Below, one piece after another: positions 1-9,204 of a DNA stretch of 64,000 nucleotides. Under the pieces are notes generated by a model. The model was not told the DNA's origin and made no database searches. It saw only the letters and a program-made list of their open reading frames with translations. Location of the stretch: contig NZ_BNEL01000003.1 in assembly GCF_018327685.1 (NCBI RefSeq), positions 3,348,001-3,412,000 on the forward strand, in the 5' to 3' direction. A program made the translations under genes and the position numbers. Numbering within the stretch: the first letter of the stretch is position 1; every line of letters begins with the position of its first letter. The stretch comes from Streptomyces sp. TS71-3. Its GTDB lineage: Bacteria > Actinomycetota > Actinomycetes > Streptomycetales > Streptomycetaceae.

Positions 1-18
1 TTCCGTCTGCCCCGGTGG

Positions 19-714
19 GTGTCGCGGCAGGAGACCGTCGTTCCGGGAGTGCTCTGGCTGCCGCCGTCCCCTCCCTCGTCGCCACCTCCCCTGGTCCTGC
101 TGGGGCACGGAGGGAGCGGGCACAAGAGAAGCGCGCGGGTCAGCGGCCTGGCCTCCTGGTTCGCGACGCGTCTCGGAGTCGCGTCACTGGCGATCGACGG
201 GCCGTACCACGGCGATCGAGTCCCCGGCCCGATGCCGTCCGAGGAGTATCAGGCGCGTATCGCCGAAGAGGGGATCGACGTCGTCCTCGATCGCATGACG
301 GAGGACTGGCGGGCCGCCATAGGCCTCCTCGAATCCTCGCGCGTCGCGGACACCGGAAGGCTCGCGTACCTGGGAATGTCCATGGCAACACGGTTCGGCC
401 TTCCGCTGGCGGCTGCCCTGGGAGACCGGATCCGCTGCGTCGTCCTCGGCAAGTTCGGTCTCCAGCAGGGACCAGGCATCCCGGACGCCTTGGATGCGCC
501 GCAACGCGTCGCGGCAGACGCCCGGCGGATCACCGCGCCGGCCCTGTTCCACGTCCAGTGGCACGACGAGGTCTTCCCGAGGAAGGGGCAACTCGCGCTC
601 TTCGAGGCGCTTGGATCCCCGGACAAGCGACTGATCGGCTATGCCGGCACCCACGGCGAGACCACACCCGAAGCCGTGAACCTCTGGCGCGACTTCATCG
701 CGCACCATCTCTGA
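19..714 (+). CDS. alpha/beta hydrolase (dienelactone-hydrolase-like), probably 5'-truncated by the window edge
   Basis: Serine hydrolase of the alpha/beta fold, substrate unknown. From the GTG at 19 the oxyanion-side motif GHGGSGHK lies at residues 29-36. The nucleophile elbow is GMSMA (Ser121; the usual last Gly is Ala), the acid is Asp183 in WHDEV and the base is His212 in THGE. Family members usually carry about 15-30 more N-terminal residues, and no ribosome binding site is visible before position 19, so the true start may lie outside the window. No signal peptide is seen, so a cytoplasmic location is likely. The fold is secure, the substrate is not. Confidence 0.75.
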   Translation: MSRQETVVPGVLWLPPSPPSSPPPLVLLGHGGSGHKRSARVSGLASWFATRLGVASLAIDGPYHGDRVPGPMPSEEYQARIAEEGIDVVLDRMTEDWRAAIGLLESSRVADTGRLAYLGMSMATRFGLPLAAALGDRIRCVVLGKFGLQQGPGIPDALDAPQRVAADARRITAPALFHVQWHDEVFPRKGQLALFEALGSPDKRLIGYAGTHGETTPEAVNLWRDFIAHHL

Positions 715-735
715 CAGGGCTTCCCGGCAGGGGCC

Positions 736-1425
736 TTACAGCGAACCCCGTGCCGGCTCGGCCTCCTCGTACGCGTCGTGCCAGTTCCACCATGCGTACG
801 GCGGAGTCTGCGGGTAACCCTCGGGCGAGTCCTCCCAGACCTCCTGCCGCCCGAGCGCGGTCATGTCGAGGTAGCTCCACGTGGTCCCCAAGGCCTCGTC
901 GCCGCGGGAGTTGATGAAGTACGTGCGGAACACGTTGTCGCCGTCGCGGACGAACGCGTTCGTGCCGTGCCACTCGTCCACCCCGAAATCGGCGTCGAAG
1001 CCGTCGGTGATCGTGTACCAGGGCACCGTCCAGCCCATCCGCGCCTTCAGGCGTTCGATGTCCGGCTGCCGTGCGCGCGAGGCGAAGACGAGAGTGGTGT
1101 CGCGCGCGTTCAGGTGGGCGAGGTGGGCCACATGATCGGCCACCATGGAGCAGCCGACGCAGGCGTGGTCCGGCCATCCCGTCACGCCGTCCTCGAAGAA
1201 GGCGCGGTAGACGATCAGCTGACGGCGGCCGTCGAACAGGTCGAGCAGGCTCGCCTTGCCTTCGGGCCCGTCGAACTCGTAGCCCTTGTCCACGGCCATC
1301 CACGGCATCCGGCGGCGCTTCGCGGCCAGTGCGTCCCGGGCGCGGGTCAGCTCCTTCTCCTCCACGAGCAGCTGCCGGCGCGCCGTCTCCCACTCCCGCG
1401 GGGTGACGATCGGAGGTGTGTTCAT
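736..1425 (-). CDS. DUF899 thioredoxin-like family protein
   Basis: A 229-residue protein of the DUF899 family, a thioredoxin-like fold of unknown reaction. The first 40 residues are a charged helix, followed by a beta-strand core. A CVGC motif (Cys89, Cys92) follows WPDH, where thioredoxins carry their CxxC. The C-terminal part is aromatic (WSYLD, YAWWNWHD). The ATG at 1425 is chosen because AAGGTGG sits about eight bases upstream; the frame is open for 56 more codons to 1593, but these are arginine-rich and unlike the family. The gene stands alone, convergent with the hydrolase to the left. A redox role is inference from the CxxC. Confidence 0.8.
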   Translation of the reverse strand: MNTPPIVTPREWETARRQLLVEEKELTRARDALAAKRRRMPWMAVDKGYEFDGPEGKASLLDLFDGRRQLIVYRAFFEDGVTGWPDHACVGCSMVADHVAHLAHLNARDTTLVFASRARQPDIERLKARMGWTVPWYTITDGFDADFGVDEWHGTNAFVRDGDNVFRTYFINSRGDEALGTTWSYLDMTALGRQEVWEDSPEGYPQTPPYAWWNWHDAYEEAEPARGSL

Positions 1426-1642
1426 GGCGACGTCCACCTTCCACTTCGGTCCGAGCTCGTGCGCTGAGCCGGGGGTGCGTGCTGGAGGCGTGTGCTGGAG
1501 GCGCCGTCCCGCGGAGCCCCTGCCCTCCAGGGTCGGCTGAGATGAGCGCAGGCGCATGTCAGCGCAGCGGAGTCGAACGAGTGTGCGGTGCATCTGGGTG
1601 CTCGGCTATCCGGCGGACTGAACTCCGCACCCGAGATGGAAG

Positions 1643-2302
1643 ATGGTGGACATGAGCGGACTGTTCTCCCGAGACAGGTCGGCGGTCGGGCCGGGGGCCG
1701 TGCACCTGCCGGACTGGCTGGACCCCGGTGAGCAGCGGGCGCTCCTCGACCATTGCCGTGCGTGGGCGAAACCGCCCGCGGGGCTCCGGGAGGTGCTCAC
1801 TCCCGGTGGCGGGCGCATGTCGGTTCGCCAATTCGGGCTGGGATGGCACTGGTTCCCTTACGGCTATGCGCGTACCGCCGTCGACGGCGACGGAGCCCCG
1901 GTCAAGCCGATGCCGTCCCGGCTGGCCCAGCTCGGGCGCAGGGCGGTGGCGGCCGCCTTCGGGGACGAGAACGCCGGGTACGAGTACGACATCGCACTGA
2001 TCAACTTCTACGACGCCACCGCACGCATGGGCATGCACCAGGACCGCGACGAGAGATCCGATGCCCCGGTGGTCTCGCTCAGCCTCGGCGACTCGTGCGT
2101 CTTCCGCTTCGGCAACACGGAGACCCGGACGAAGCCCTACACCGACATCGAGTTGCAGAGCGGCGACCTCTTCGTCTTCGGCGGTTCCTCGCGTCTCGCC
2201 TACCACGGGGTGCCGCGCATCCATGCCGGCACCGCGCCTGCGGAGCTGGGGCTGACCGGCCGTCTCAACATCACCCTGCGTGTGAGCGGCCTCGGCGCGT
2301 GA
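1643..2302 (+). CDS. AlkB-like 2-oxoglutarate/Fe(II)-dependent dioxygenase
   Basis: Member of the AlkB family, which oxidatively removes alkyl groups from nucleic acid bases using Fe(II), O2 and 2-oxoglutarate. The metal ligands are visible as HQD (His132, Asp134) and His188 in AYHGVPR. The 2-oxoglutarate-binding arginines are Arg207 and Arg213 in GRLNITLR, and the NFYD segment before the HxD is typical. At 219 residues it has the usual length. ATG 1643 and ATG 1652 are both possible starts; neither has a strong ribosome binding site. It is likely a repair enzyme, though some bacterial AlkB-like proteins act on tRNA. Confidence 0.88.
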   Translation: MVDMSGLFSRDRSAVGPGAVHLPDWLDPGEQRALLDHCRAWAKPPAGLREVLTPGGGRMSVRQFGLGWHWFPYGYARTAVDGDGAPVKPMPSRLAQLGRRAVAAAFGDENAGYEYDIALINFYDATARMGMHQDRDERSDAPVVSLSLGDSCVFRFGNTETRTKPYTDIELQSGDLFVFGGSSRLAYHGVPRIHAGTAPAELGLTGRLNITLRVSGLGA

Positions 2303-2491
2303 CCGTGGCGAGGGCGGCTGAGCAGCGGCGGCCCACTCGACCCTGGTGAGCGTGGCGCCGGGACCGTTCGGAGGCCGGCGCAGGCAGGCCGGCACAGCGT
2401 GTGCCACCCCGTGGTGTGCCCCGCCCCGTACCGTGTCCGAATTCCGCCATACGCGACGGCCGGGTGCCCCGATCATGGGACACTCGCTCAC

Positions 2492-3727
2492 ATGAACGGC
2501 AATGCGTCCTCCCGCGCCACGGGGCCCACGCAGACCCGGTTGGAACGGGGGCGTGGCGCACTCGGCCCCGCGCTGGAGCTGGTGCATACCGGCCGCGCGC
2601 CCACCCGTGCCGTGCTCACCGCGGAACTCGGCGTCACCCGCGCCACGGCAGGCGCCGTCGCCGCCGAGCTGGCGGCCCTGGGCCTGATCCGTGTGGACGT
2701 CCGGCCCGCCGCGGCCGCAGGCGTGCACGGCCGCCCCTCGCACCGCCTCGACGTCGCTGAGCAGGGGCCCGTCGCGCTGGCCGCACAGGTGCACTCCGAC
2801 GGATACCGGGCGGCCCTCGTCGGCCTCGGGGGCCGTATCGTCGCCACCTCACCCGGCTGCGACACCATCGACGCCGACCCCGCGCAGGTGCTGGGCGCCG
2901 TGGTCGCCGCGGGCGCTCGGTTGCTGCGGGAGACCGGGCGGCGGTGCGTCGGGGCCGGGCTCGCCGTGCCGTCGTCGGTCGCCGAGCCCGAGGGCACCGC
3001 GCTGAACCCGCTCCACCTCGCCTGGCCCGTGGGCGCTCCCGTGCGGGACATCTTCGCCCGGCAGGTCCGCGACGCCGGCATCACCGGCCCCGCGTTCTGC
3101 GGCAACGACATCAACCTCGCCGCGCTCGCCGAGCACCGGCACGGCACGGGACGCGGCTCCCGCGACCTGCTCTGCGTCGCCACCGGGCACCGCGGCGTCG
3201 GTGGGGCGCTGGTGCTCGACGGGCGCCTGCACACCGGAAGCTCCGGCCTCGCCCTGGAGGTCGGGCACCTCACCGTGAACCCCGCCGGCCGGCCCTGCCA
3301 CTGCGGCAGCCGCGGCTGCCTGGACGTGGAGGCCGACCCGCTGGCACTCCTCACGGACGCCGGCCGCGTGCCCGGCCCCGAGCCCTCCATGCTCGACCAG
3401 GCCACCAACCTGCTCCATCAGGAGTACGCCGACCCGCATGTACAGGCCGCCGCCGGGGCGCTGATCGACAGGCTGGGCCTCGGGCTCGCCGGGCTGGTCA
3501 ACATCCTCAACCCCGACCGGATCATCCTCGGCGGGCTGCACCGCGAACTGCTCGCCGTCGACCCCGAGCGCCTGCGTGCCGTGGTCGCCGAGCGCAGCCT
3601 GTGGGGCCGCAACAGCGGCGAGGTGCCGATCATGCCGTGCACCCTGGACCACAACAGCCTGGTGGGCGCGGCCGAGCTGGCCTGGCAGCCGGTGCTCGAC
3701 GACCCCCTCACCGTTCTCGCGGGCTGA
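2492..3727 (+). CDS. ROK family transcriptional regulator/kinase-like protein
   Basis: 411-residue ROK protein (repressor, ORF, kinase). An N-terminal winged helix-turn-helix is at residues 25-70, followed by the sugar-kinase-like fold. The ROK zinc signature is present: GHLTVNP then CHCGSRGC (His259, Cys269, Cys271, Cys276). The NDIN segment (Asp206) corresponds to the catalytic Asp of ROK kinases, so sugar binding is probable. Such proteins repress sugar uptake or catabolic genes. ATG 2492 is preferred; the frame extends upstream to 2399 with unlikely sequence. No sugar transporter is adjacent, so the target is unknown. Confidence 0.82.
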   Translation: MNGNASSRATGPTQTRLERGRGALGPALELVHTGRAPTRAVLTAELGVTRATAGAVAAELAALGLIRVDVRPAAAAGVHGRPSHRLDVAEQGPVALAAQVHSDGYRAALVGLGGRIVATSPGCDTIDADPAQVLGAVVAAGARLLRETGRRCVGAGLAVPSSVAEPEGTALNPLHLAWPVGAPVRDIFARQVRDAGITGPAFCGNDINLAALAEHRHGTGRGSRDLLCVATGHRGVGGALVLDGRLHTGSSGLALEVGHLTVNPAGRPCHCGSRGCLDVEADPLALLTDAGRVPGPEPSMLDQATNLLHQEYADPHVQAAAGALIDRLGLGLAGLVNILNPDRIILGGLHRELLAVDPERLRAVVAERSLWGRNSGEVPIMPCTLDHNSLVGAAELAWQPVLDDPLTVLAG

Positions 3728-3774
3728 GCGCACCCCGCCCGAGCACCCCAGCCCGGGAGCCGGCAGGAGGGGGC

Positions 3775-4212
3775 TCACCGCCAGCGCACGGCGAAGGCAC
3801 GCCTCGGGTTCTCCGTGAGGATCCGGTCCGTCAGCTCCTCGCCGAGCATCGCCGCCAGCCGTGGCCGCACTCTGCGCAGCAGGTGTGGCATGCCGGGACC
3901 GCCGTTCACGGAGCACGCCGCGGCGGTCGTGGTGTCGGCGCCCAGCAGGAGCCGATCGGCGAAGCCCGCGTCGGCGAGGGCGCCGACGGTGTCCGGCATC
4001 CGCCAGTCGGTGGCGTGGTTCGCCCGTGACGGCCCGTCGAACGCGAGGAACGCGCCCGATTCGGCCGCCTGGCGGTGCATCACCAGATCCGGGCAGCGGT
4101 CCAGATGGCCGAGGATCATGCGGTCGGGCGGTACCCCGAGCCCGTCGCGGAGCAGGTCGAGCACGTCCAGGGCGCCGGTGCCCAGCCGGCGGAGCAGCCG
4201 CCCGGCGCACCG
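3775..4212 (-). pseudogene. C-terminal remnant of a phosphotriesterase-family (amidohydrolase) gene
   Basis: The frame encodes what looks like the last 145 residues of a phosphotriesterase-like metallohydrolase: a GHLDRCPD strand with the metal-binding-type His, a FDGPS strand, LLLGADTT (normally carrying the last metal Asp) and a terminal ENPRRAF segment. Full-length members have over 300 residues. Upstream the frame is closed by a TAG at 4213-4215, and I find no N-terminal half in any frame before the next gene. ATG 4164 would give only 129 residues. I read it as a decayed gene whose 5' half was lost; a short functional protein is less likely. Confidence 0.65.
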
Positions 4213-4381
4213 CTACTCCCGCCGTGGTACGCACACGGCCGCTGACCGTACGACGACGCGGGCAGCCCCGCGGAGCGACTCTCGGACCGTACCGACACCA
4301 CCGTCGAGCGGGCCGGTCCGTACGGATCCCGGCCGCCGGCGAGGGCCATGCCGCCCTCGCCGCCGAGGAGATGAGTTGCTC

Positions 4382-4660
4382 ATGAACACACTGGCTTTCG
4401 CCCACGACGGCCCGGGCCCCTGGGTGCTGCTCTTCCCGCTGGTCTGGGCGGCCGTCATCGTCGGCGTCCTCACCGTGCTGCGCCGCACCGGCTGGCGCGG
4501 ACCGCGCGGCCCCTGGCGCCCGGCCGCCGAGGAGCACTCGCCGATCGCCGTGGTCGGCCGCCGCTTCGCCGCCGGCGAGATCGACGAGGACGAGTACTGG
4601 CGGCGGCTGTCCGTCCTGGACGAGCAGTTCGGCCGCAGCCGCAAGGGCGGTGCGGCATGA
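4382..4660 (+). CDS. SHOCT domain membrane protein
   Basis: A 92-residue protein with one N-terminal membrane segment (about residues 13-33, WVLLFPLVWAAVIVGVLTVL) and a C-terminal SHOCT domain (about residues 55-85, with GEIDEDEY). SHOCT is a short domain often found at protein ends and thought to aid oligomerisation. A GAGGAG lies about 11 bases before ATG 4382. Its stop overlaps the ATG of the next gene (ATGA), so it is translationally coupled to the ABC transporter and probably is a small accessory membrane partner. Confidence 0.8.
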   Translation: MNTLAFAHDGPGPWVLLFPLVWAAVIVGVLTVLRRTGWRGPRGPWRPAAEEHSPIAVVGRRFAAGEIDEDEYWRRLSVLDEQFGRSRKGGAA

Positions 4661-5445
4661 CGCCCTCGGCGGTCACCGCGGACACCCGCACGGCCGCGCG
4701 GGTCGTCGGCGCCGTGAAGGTCTACGGCACCGGCGACACCGCCGTGCGCGCCCTGGACGGGGTGGACGCCGGCTTCACGGCGGGCCGGTTCACCGCGATC
4801 ATGGGCCCGTCGGGCTCCGGGAAGTCCACCCTGATGCACTGCGCGGCCGGCCTGGACACGCTCACCTCCGGATCCGCCTTCATCGGCGACACCGAGCTGG
4901 GCACGCTCGACGACCGCCGCCTGACGCGACTGCGCCGCGACCGCGTCGGCTTCGTGTTCCAGGCCTTCAACCTCGTCCCGACGCTGACCGCCGCGGAGAA
5001 CGTCACCCTGCCGCTGGACCTCGCCGGCAGACCGGGCGATCCCGACTGGATCGAGGAGATCATCGACGTGGTCGGCCTGCGCGACCGGCTGCACCACCGG
5101 CCGGCGGAACTCTCCGGCGGGCAGCAGCAGCGCGTCGCCGTCGCCCGCGCGCTGGCCGGCCGGCCCGACGTGGTCTTCGCGGACGAGCCCACCGGCAACC
5201 TCGACTCGCGCTCGGGAGAGGAGGTGCTCGGGCTGCTCGGGCACGCCGTGCGCGCCCTCGGCGGCACCGTCGTCATGGTCACCCACGACCCGGTCGCCGC
5301 CGCCCACGCCGACGAGGTCGTCTTCCTCGCCGACGGCCGGCTCGTGGACCGCATGACCGCCCCGAGCGCCGGCACGGTCCTGGACCGGATGAAGCACCTC
5401 GACACCGAGCCCCACCGCACCGCACACGCCGGAGCCCGGTCATGA
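4657..5445 (+). CDS. ABC transporter ATP-binding protein (MacB/LolD type)
   Basis: 262-residue nucleotide-binding subunit. The Walker A motif is GPSGSGKST near residue 50, the Q-loop FQAFNLVP follows, then signature LSGGQQQR, Walker B VVFADEPTGNLDS and the H-loop His in VTHD. The ADEPTGNLDS form is typical of the LolD/MacB/FtsE class, which energises conformational work across the membrane rather than simple import. The gene overlaps by four bases both the SHOCT gene before it and the FtsX-type permease after it, so the three form one transcription unit. Confidence 0.92.
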   Translation: MTPSAVTADTRTAARVVGAVKVYGTGDTAVRALDGVDAGFTAGRFTAIMGPSGSGKSTLMHCAAGLDTLTSGSAFIGDTELGTLDDRRLTRLRRDRVGFVFQAFNLVPTLTAAENVTLPLDLAGRPGDPDWIEEIIDVVGLRDRLHHRPAELSGGQQQRVAVARALAGRPDVVFADEPTGNLDSRSGEEVLGLLGHAVRALGGTVVMVTHDPVAAAHADEVVFLADGRLVDRMTAPSAGTVLDRMKHLDTEPHRTAHAGARS

Positions 5446-8012
5446 GCGCCGGCGGGACCGTGGCCCGCATCAGCCTGTCCTCACTCAGGGCCCACAAGCG
5501 CAGGTTCGCCGGCACCTTCCTCGCCGTACTGCTCGGCGTCTCCTTCCTGGCCGGCACCCTCGTCATGGGCGACACCCTGCGCGCCAGCTTCGACACCCTG
5601 TTCGGCGAGGCCACCTCCGGCACCGACGCCGTGGTGCGCAGCGCGGACACCATCACCACGCCCGGCCAGAGCCAGGGCGTCAGGCAGCCCGTCCCCGTCT
5701 CGCTGGTGAAGACCCTCGAACGGGTGCCGTCCGTGGCCGTCGCCGAGCCCAGCATCCAGGGCGCGGGCCAGCTCATCGGCGCGGACGGCAAGCCGATCGG
5801 CGGCAAGGGCCCGCCCACCCTCGCCGGGAACTGGATCGGCGACACCCGGCTCAACCCCTACCGGCTCGCCGAGGGCCGCGCGCCCGTCCGGCACGGCGAG
5901 GTCGTCGTCAACCGCGGGACCGCCGAGACCGGTCACCTCGCCATCGGCGACACGACGGTGCTGCGCACGCCGGACCCGGTCCGGGTGAGGATCGTGGGAC
6001 TCGCCACGTTCGGCGGCACCGGGGGCATGGCCCAGACCACCTTCACCGGGATGACCAGGGCCGACGCGGAGAAGTACCTCACCGCGGAGCCCGGCAGGGC
6101 GGCCACCCTCCAGGTGCGGGCCACCCCCGGCACCTCCCAGCGGGAACTCGTCGACGCGCTGGCCCCCGTCCTCCCGAAGGGCGTCGAGGCCATCACGGGC
6201 CGGCAGTCGGCGCGGGAGAACACCGATATGATCTCCGGCCAGTTCCTGACGCTCTTCACCACCCTCCTGCTGGTCTTCTCCGGTATCGCCCTGCTCGTGG
6301 CCACCTTCTCGATCCACAACACCTTCGCGATCGTGGTCGCCCAGCGCACCCGCGAGAACGCCCTGCTGCGGGCCCTCGGCGCCGGGCGCCGCCAGGTCAC
6401 CACGGCCACCCTCGTGGAGGCCGGCGCCGTGGCGGTCGTGGCGTCCGCGGCCGGCCTCGGCGGCGGCATCGGGATCGCGGCCGGACTCCAGGCGCTCTTC
6501 CCCGCCATCGGCTTCCCGTTCCCGGACGGGGACCTGGTGATCAGCGGCCTCTCGCTGCTGCTGCCGCTCGCGGTCGGCATCGTGGTCTGCCTCGGATCCG
6601 CCCTCCTGCCCGCCGCCCGCGCCGGCCGCACCGCGCCGCTCGCCGCGCTCCGTGAGACCGCCGTCGACCACTCGGGTGCCTCCCGCCCCCGAGCGCTCAC
6701 CGGCGCCCTGCTCGGCGCGGCCGCACTCGCAGCCACCCTCACGGGCGTGCTCGCCACCGGCTCGATCTGGCTCGCCGGAACGGGGGCCGCACTCGCCCTC
6801 GCGGCGTTCGTGGTGCTCGGACCGGTCACCGCCGGCTTCGCGGTCCGGTTCCTCAGCCGCCCCCTGGAGCGGCTGCGCGGCATCACGGGCGGCCTGGCCG
6901 GGCGCAACGCGCTGCGCAGCCCGAGGCGCACCGCCGCCACCGCCGGCGCCCTGATGATCGGGGTCGCGGTCATCTCCCTCTTCACGGTGTTCGGGGCCTC
7001 GCTGAAGGCCACCATGGACCAGACGGTCGACCGGTCCTTCGCGGGCGACGTCGCCGTCAGCTCCCCGTCGTTCGGAGCCGGCGGCAGCGGGCTCAGCCCC
7101 GCGCTGGCCCCCGCCATCGCCCGCCGGCCCGAGGTGGCCACGGCGGTCGGCCTCGGCCGCGGAGTTGCCGAGGTCGACGGCAGCGGACGCGCCCTGACCG
7201 TGACCGACCCCGCCGCGCTCGCCATGACCTTCGACCTCGGGGCGGTGCACGGCTCGCTGGCCGGCCTGGGCAGCGACGGCATCGCCGTCTCCGGGAAGGA
7301 GGCCGGCGCGCGGCACCTGCGCACGGGCGGCATCACCCGGCTCACCTTCACCGACGGGATCACCAGGACCTTCGTGGTCCGCGCCGTCTACGGCAGCTCG
7401 GAGCTGGCCGGCGACTACGTGATCACCCGCCAGGCCTGGCGGCCGCACCGCACCCAGGACGCGGACACCCTGATCGCCGTCACTTTCAAGGACGGCGTGA
7501 GCACCGCCGAGGGCAAGACTGCCGTGCGGGCCGTCGCCGCCGCCTACGGCAACCCCGAGGTGCAGACCCGCGACGAGTACGCGCAGTCGTCGGCCGGCGG
7601 CATCGACATGATGCTGACCCTCGTCTACGCCCTGCTCGCCTTCGCCGTGCTCATCGCCCTGCTCGGCATCGCCAACACCCTCACCCTCGCCGTCCACGAA
7701 CGCACCCGGGAACTCGGGCTGCTGCGCGCCGTCGGGCAGACCAGGTCCCAACTCCGCGCCATGGTCCGGTGGGAGTCGGTGCTGGTGGCCGCGTTCGGCA
7801 CGGTCGGCGGCCTGGTGCTGGGAGGCTTCCTCGGCTGGGTGCTGGTGAAGGCGTCCGACGGCGCCTCCGAGACCGCGTTCGCCTTCGCGGCACCGCCGGC
7901 CAGGCTCGCGATCGTCGCGCTGGTGGGCGTGACGGCCGGGGTGCTGGCGGGCCTGCGGCCGGCAGGCCGCGCGGCCCGGCTCGACGTCCTGAAGGCCATC
8001 GCCGCCGAGTGA
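5442..8012 (+). CDS. ABC transporter permease with two FtsX domains
   Basis: 856-residue membrane protein. The first transmembrane helix (about residues 20-42) precedes a long extracytoplasmic MacB-like domain. The first FtsX helix group starts near residue 263 (FLTLFTTLLLVFSGIALLVA), a second cluster of helices near 425-500 is followed by another extracytoplasmic domain, and the C-terminal FtsX group begins near 721 (MLTLVYALLAFAVLIALLG). This is the duplicated architecture common in actinobacteria. Substrate is unknown: lipoprotein, peptide antibiotic or envelope signal are all possible. Start ATG 5442 overlaps the ATPase stop (ATGA). Confidence 0.9.
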   Translation: MSAGGTVARISLSSLRAHKRRFAGTFLAVLLGVSFLAGTLVMGDTLRASFDTLFGEATSGTDAVVRSADTITTPGQSQGVRQPVPVSLVKTLERVPSVAVAEPSIQGAGQLIGADGKPIGGKGPPTLAGNWIGDTRLNPYRLAEGRAPVRHGEVVVNRGTAETGHLAIGDTTVLRTPDPVRVRIVGLATFGGTGGMAQTTFTGMTRADAEKYLTAEPGRAATLQVRATPGTSQRELVDALAPVLPKGVEAITGRQSARENTDMISGQFLTLFTTLLLVFSGIALLVATFSIHNTFAIVVAQRTRENALLRALGAGRRQVTTATLVEAGAVAVVASAAGLGGGIGIAAGLQALFPAIGFPFPDGDLVISGLSLLLPLAVGIVVCLGSALLPAARAGRTAPLAALRETAVDHSGASRPRALTGALLGAAALAATLTGVLATGSIWLAGTGAALALAAFVVLGPVTAGFAVRFLSRPLERLRGITGGLAGRNALRSPRRTAATAGALMIGVAVISLFTVFGASLKATMDQTVDRSFAGDVAVSSPSFGAGGSGLSPALAPAIARRPEVATAVGLGRGVAEVDGSGRALTVTDPAALAMTFDLGAVHGSLAGLGSDGIAVSGKEAGARHLRTGGITRLTFTDGITRTFVVRAVYGSSELAGDYVITRQAWRPHRTQDADTLIAVTFKDGVSTAEGKTAVRAVAAAYGNPEVQTRDEYAQSSAGGIDMMLTLVYALLAFAVLIALLGIANTLTLAVHERTRELGLLRAVGQTRSQLRAMVRWESVLVAAFGTVGGLVLGGFLGWVLVKASDGASETAFAFAAPPARLAIVALVGVTAGVLAGLRPAGRAARLDVLKAIAAE

Positions 8013-8038
8013 AGCGGCACCACCGCGCCGGGGCCCGC

Positions 8039-8587
8039 TCAGCCCAGCACGAAGGAGCGGGTCCCGGCACGGCCGTTCAGCGGCCCCGGGCCCGGCGCCA
8101 GGTCCACCGGAACCATCAGGTCCGTACTGCCGGTGAACGGGCCCGTGGTGGCGGCGCCGTAGACGGGCAGCGTCGCCGTGAGCGGAGCGGTCCCGGGAAC
8201 CGGAAGCGTGAACCAGACGATCTTCCCGGCGTCGCCCTGGGCCCGTGCGCCCCAGTTCTCGCACATCGCCGCGATCATGGCGAGCCCGCGCCCGCAGGTC
8301 TGGTACGGCTCCGCGTCGTGCACCCGCGGCAGCCTGGGATCGTGGTCCCGCACCGAGACGGTGAGCCGGTACAGGAGCAGCTCTATGTCGACGGTGCAGA
8401 TCTTGTCGGGGCGGGCGTGCCGGTGCACGTTGGTGAGCAGTTCGGTCACCCCGAGCGCCGCCCGGTCGGTCAAGGCGTCGAGACGCCAGTGGCGTAGTTG
8501 TGCGGAGACGATTCTGCGGACCTGTCCGATCCGCGACGGCAGGGCCTGGAGCTCCACCGTGCAGTGCCTTCTTGGCTGGCTGATCAC
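8039..8587 (-). CDS. ATP-binding protein, anti-sigma-factor-type HATPase (RsbW/SpoIIAB-like)
   Basis: A small GHKL ATPase of the kind abundant in Streptomyces. The N-box is ELLTNVHRHA, the G1 box is in RDHDPRLP and the G2 box is GRGLAMI. Such proteins act as anti-sigma or regulatory kinases of the RsbW type. The C-terminal 55 residues after LPVPG are a Pro/Gly/Thr-rich tail without recognised domain. GTG 8587 is favoured because GGGAG lies eight bases upstream; GTG 8593 (two residues longer) is too close to that site. No sigma factor or antagonist is adjacent, so the partner is unknown. Confidence 0.8.
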   Translation of the reverse strand: MISQPRRHCTVELQALPSRIGQVRRIVSAQLRHWRLDALTDRAALGVTELLTNVHRHARPDKICTVDIELLLYRLTVSVRDHDPRLPRVHDAEPYQTCGRGLAMIAAMCENWGARAQGDAGKIVWFTLPVPGTAPLTATLPVYGAATTGPFTGSTDLMVPVDLAPGPGPLNGRAGTRSFVLG

Positions 8588-9124
8588 GGCCACGACTCCC
8601 CGAATTCGAGGTTCCGGAGGAAGACGGAGAAACGGACCAGCACGGCGGCTGCGCCCGGCGGCCGCCTGCTGGAGGACCGGCGCATGACTGGTTCGCAGCG
8701 TGATCGCCGGTGCACCCTGGGTAAGCTGAGACCAGAGTGACTCGCATCACATCAAGCTGCAACTGGGGGGGCGGCCGAACGGTGGGTTGCGCCCGGCCGC
8801 GAGGCCTGTGCGGGGTGGGCGCACGGGGGAGTCCCGTAGCCCATCGGCCGGTGGCAGCGGGCTTCCCGGGTGGCACCCGCCAGTCGGGTGACGTCCTCCC
8901 GCCGGCCGGCGGCCTGACGGTCGTCGTCCGGACTTGCCGTGCGGTTCACCGCGCCCGATCCGCGACAGCAGGGCGAACGACGTCCCGGGCACCACGAACC
9001 GCGTCCGAGGCAGTGGCGAACCGCGGGCTCAGCACAGGCCGGGACGTGGCCGGGCGGCGATCCCAGGGAGGGGCCGTGCCCATGGTCCTTGCCGAACGCG
9101 AGCCGTCGGGGACGGATGCCGCGG
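8588..9124. other. intergenic region, no gene supported
   Basis: About 540 bases upstream of the ATPase gene and downstream (3' side) of the small minus-strand gene ending at 9195. Open frames here lack Streptomyces codon bias. It should carry the promoter of the minus-strand ATPase gene, but no convincing -35/-10 pair was identified. Confidence 0.5.
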
Positions 9125-9204
9125 ATGCCGTCAGGAACGCATGCCGTCAGGAACGGATGCCGTCAGGAACGGATGGCGTCAGGGACGGATGGCGTCAGGG
9201 ACGG
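9125..9204. repeat. five tandem copies of a 16-bp repeat
   Basis: Units start at 9125, 9141, 9157, 9173 and 9189. The first three read ATGCCGTCAGGAACG(C/G), the last two ATGGCGTCAGGGACGG. The period is exact. The last unit contains the stop codon (9195-9197) of the neighbouring minus-strand gene. A half-degenerate unit may precede it near 9112. Confidence 0.92.
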
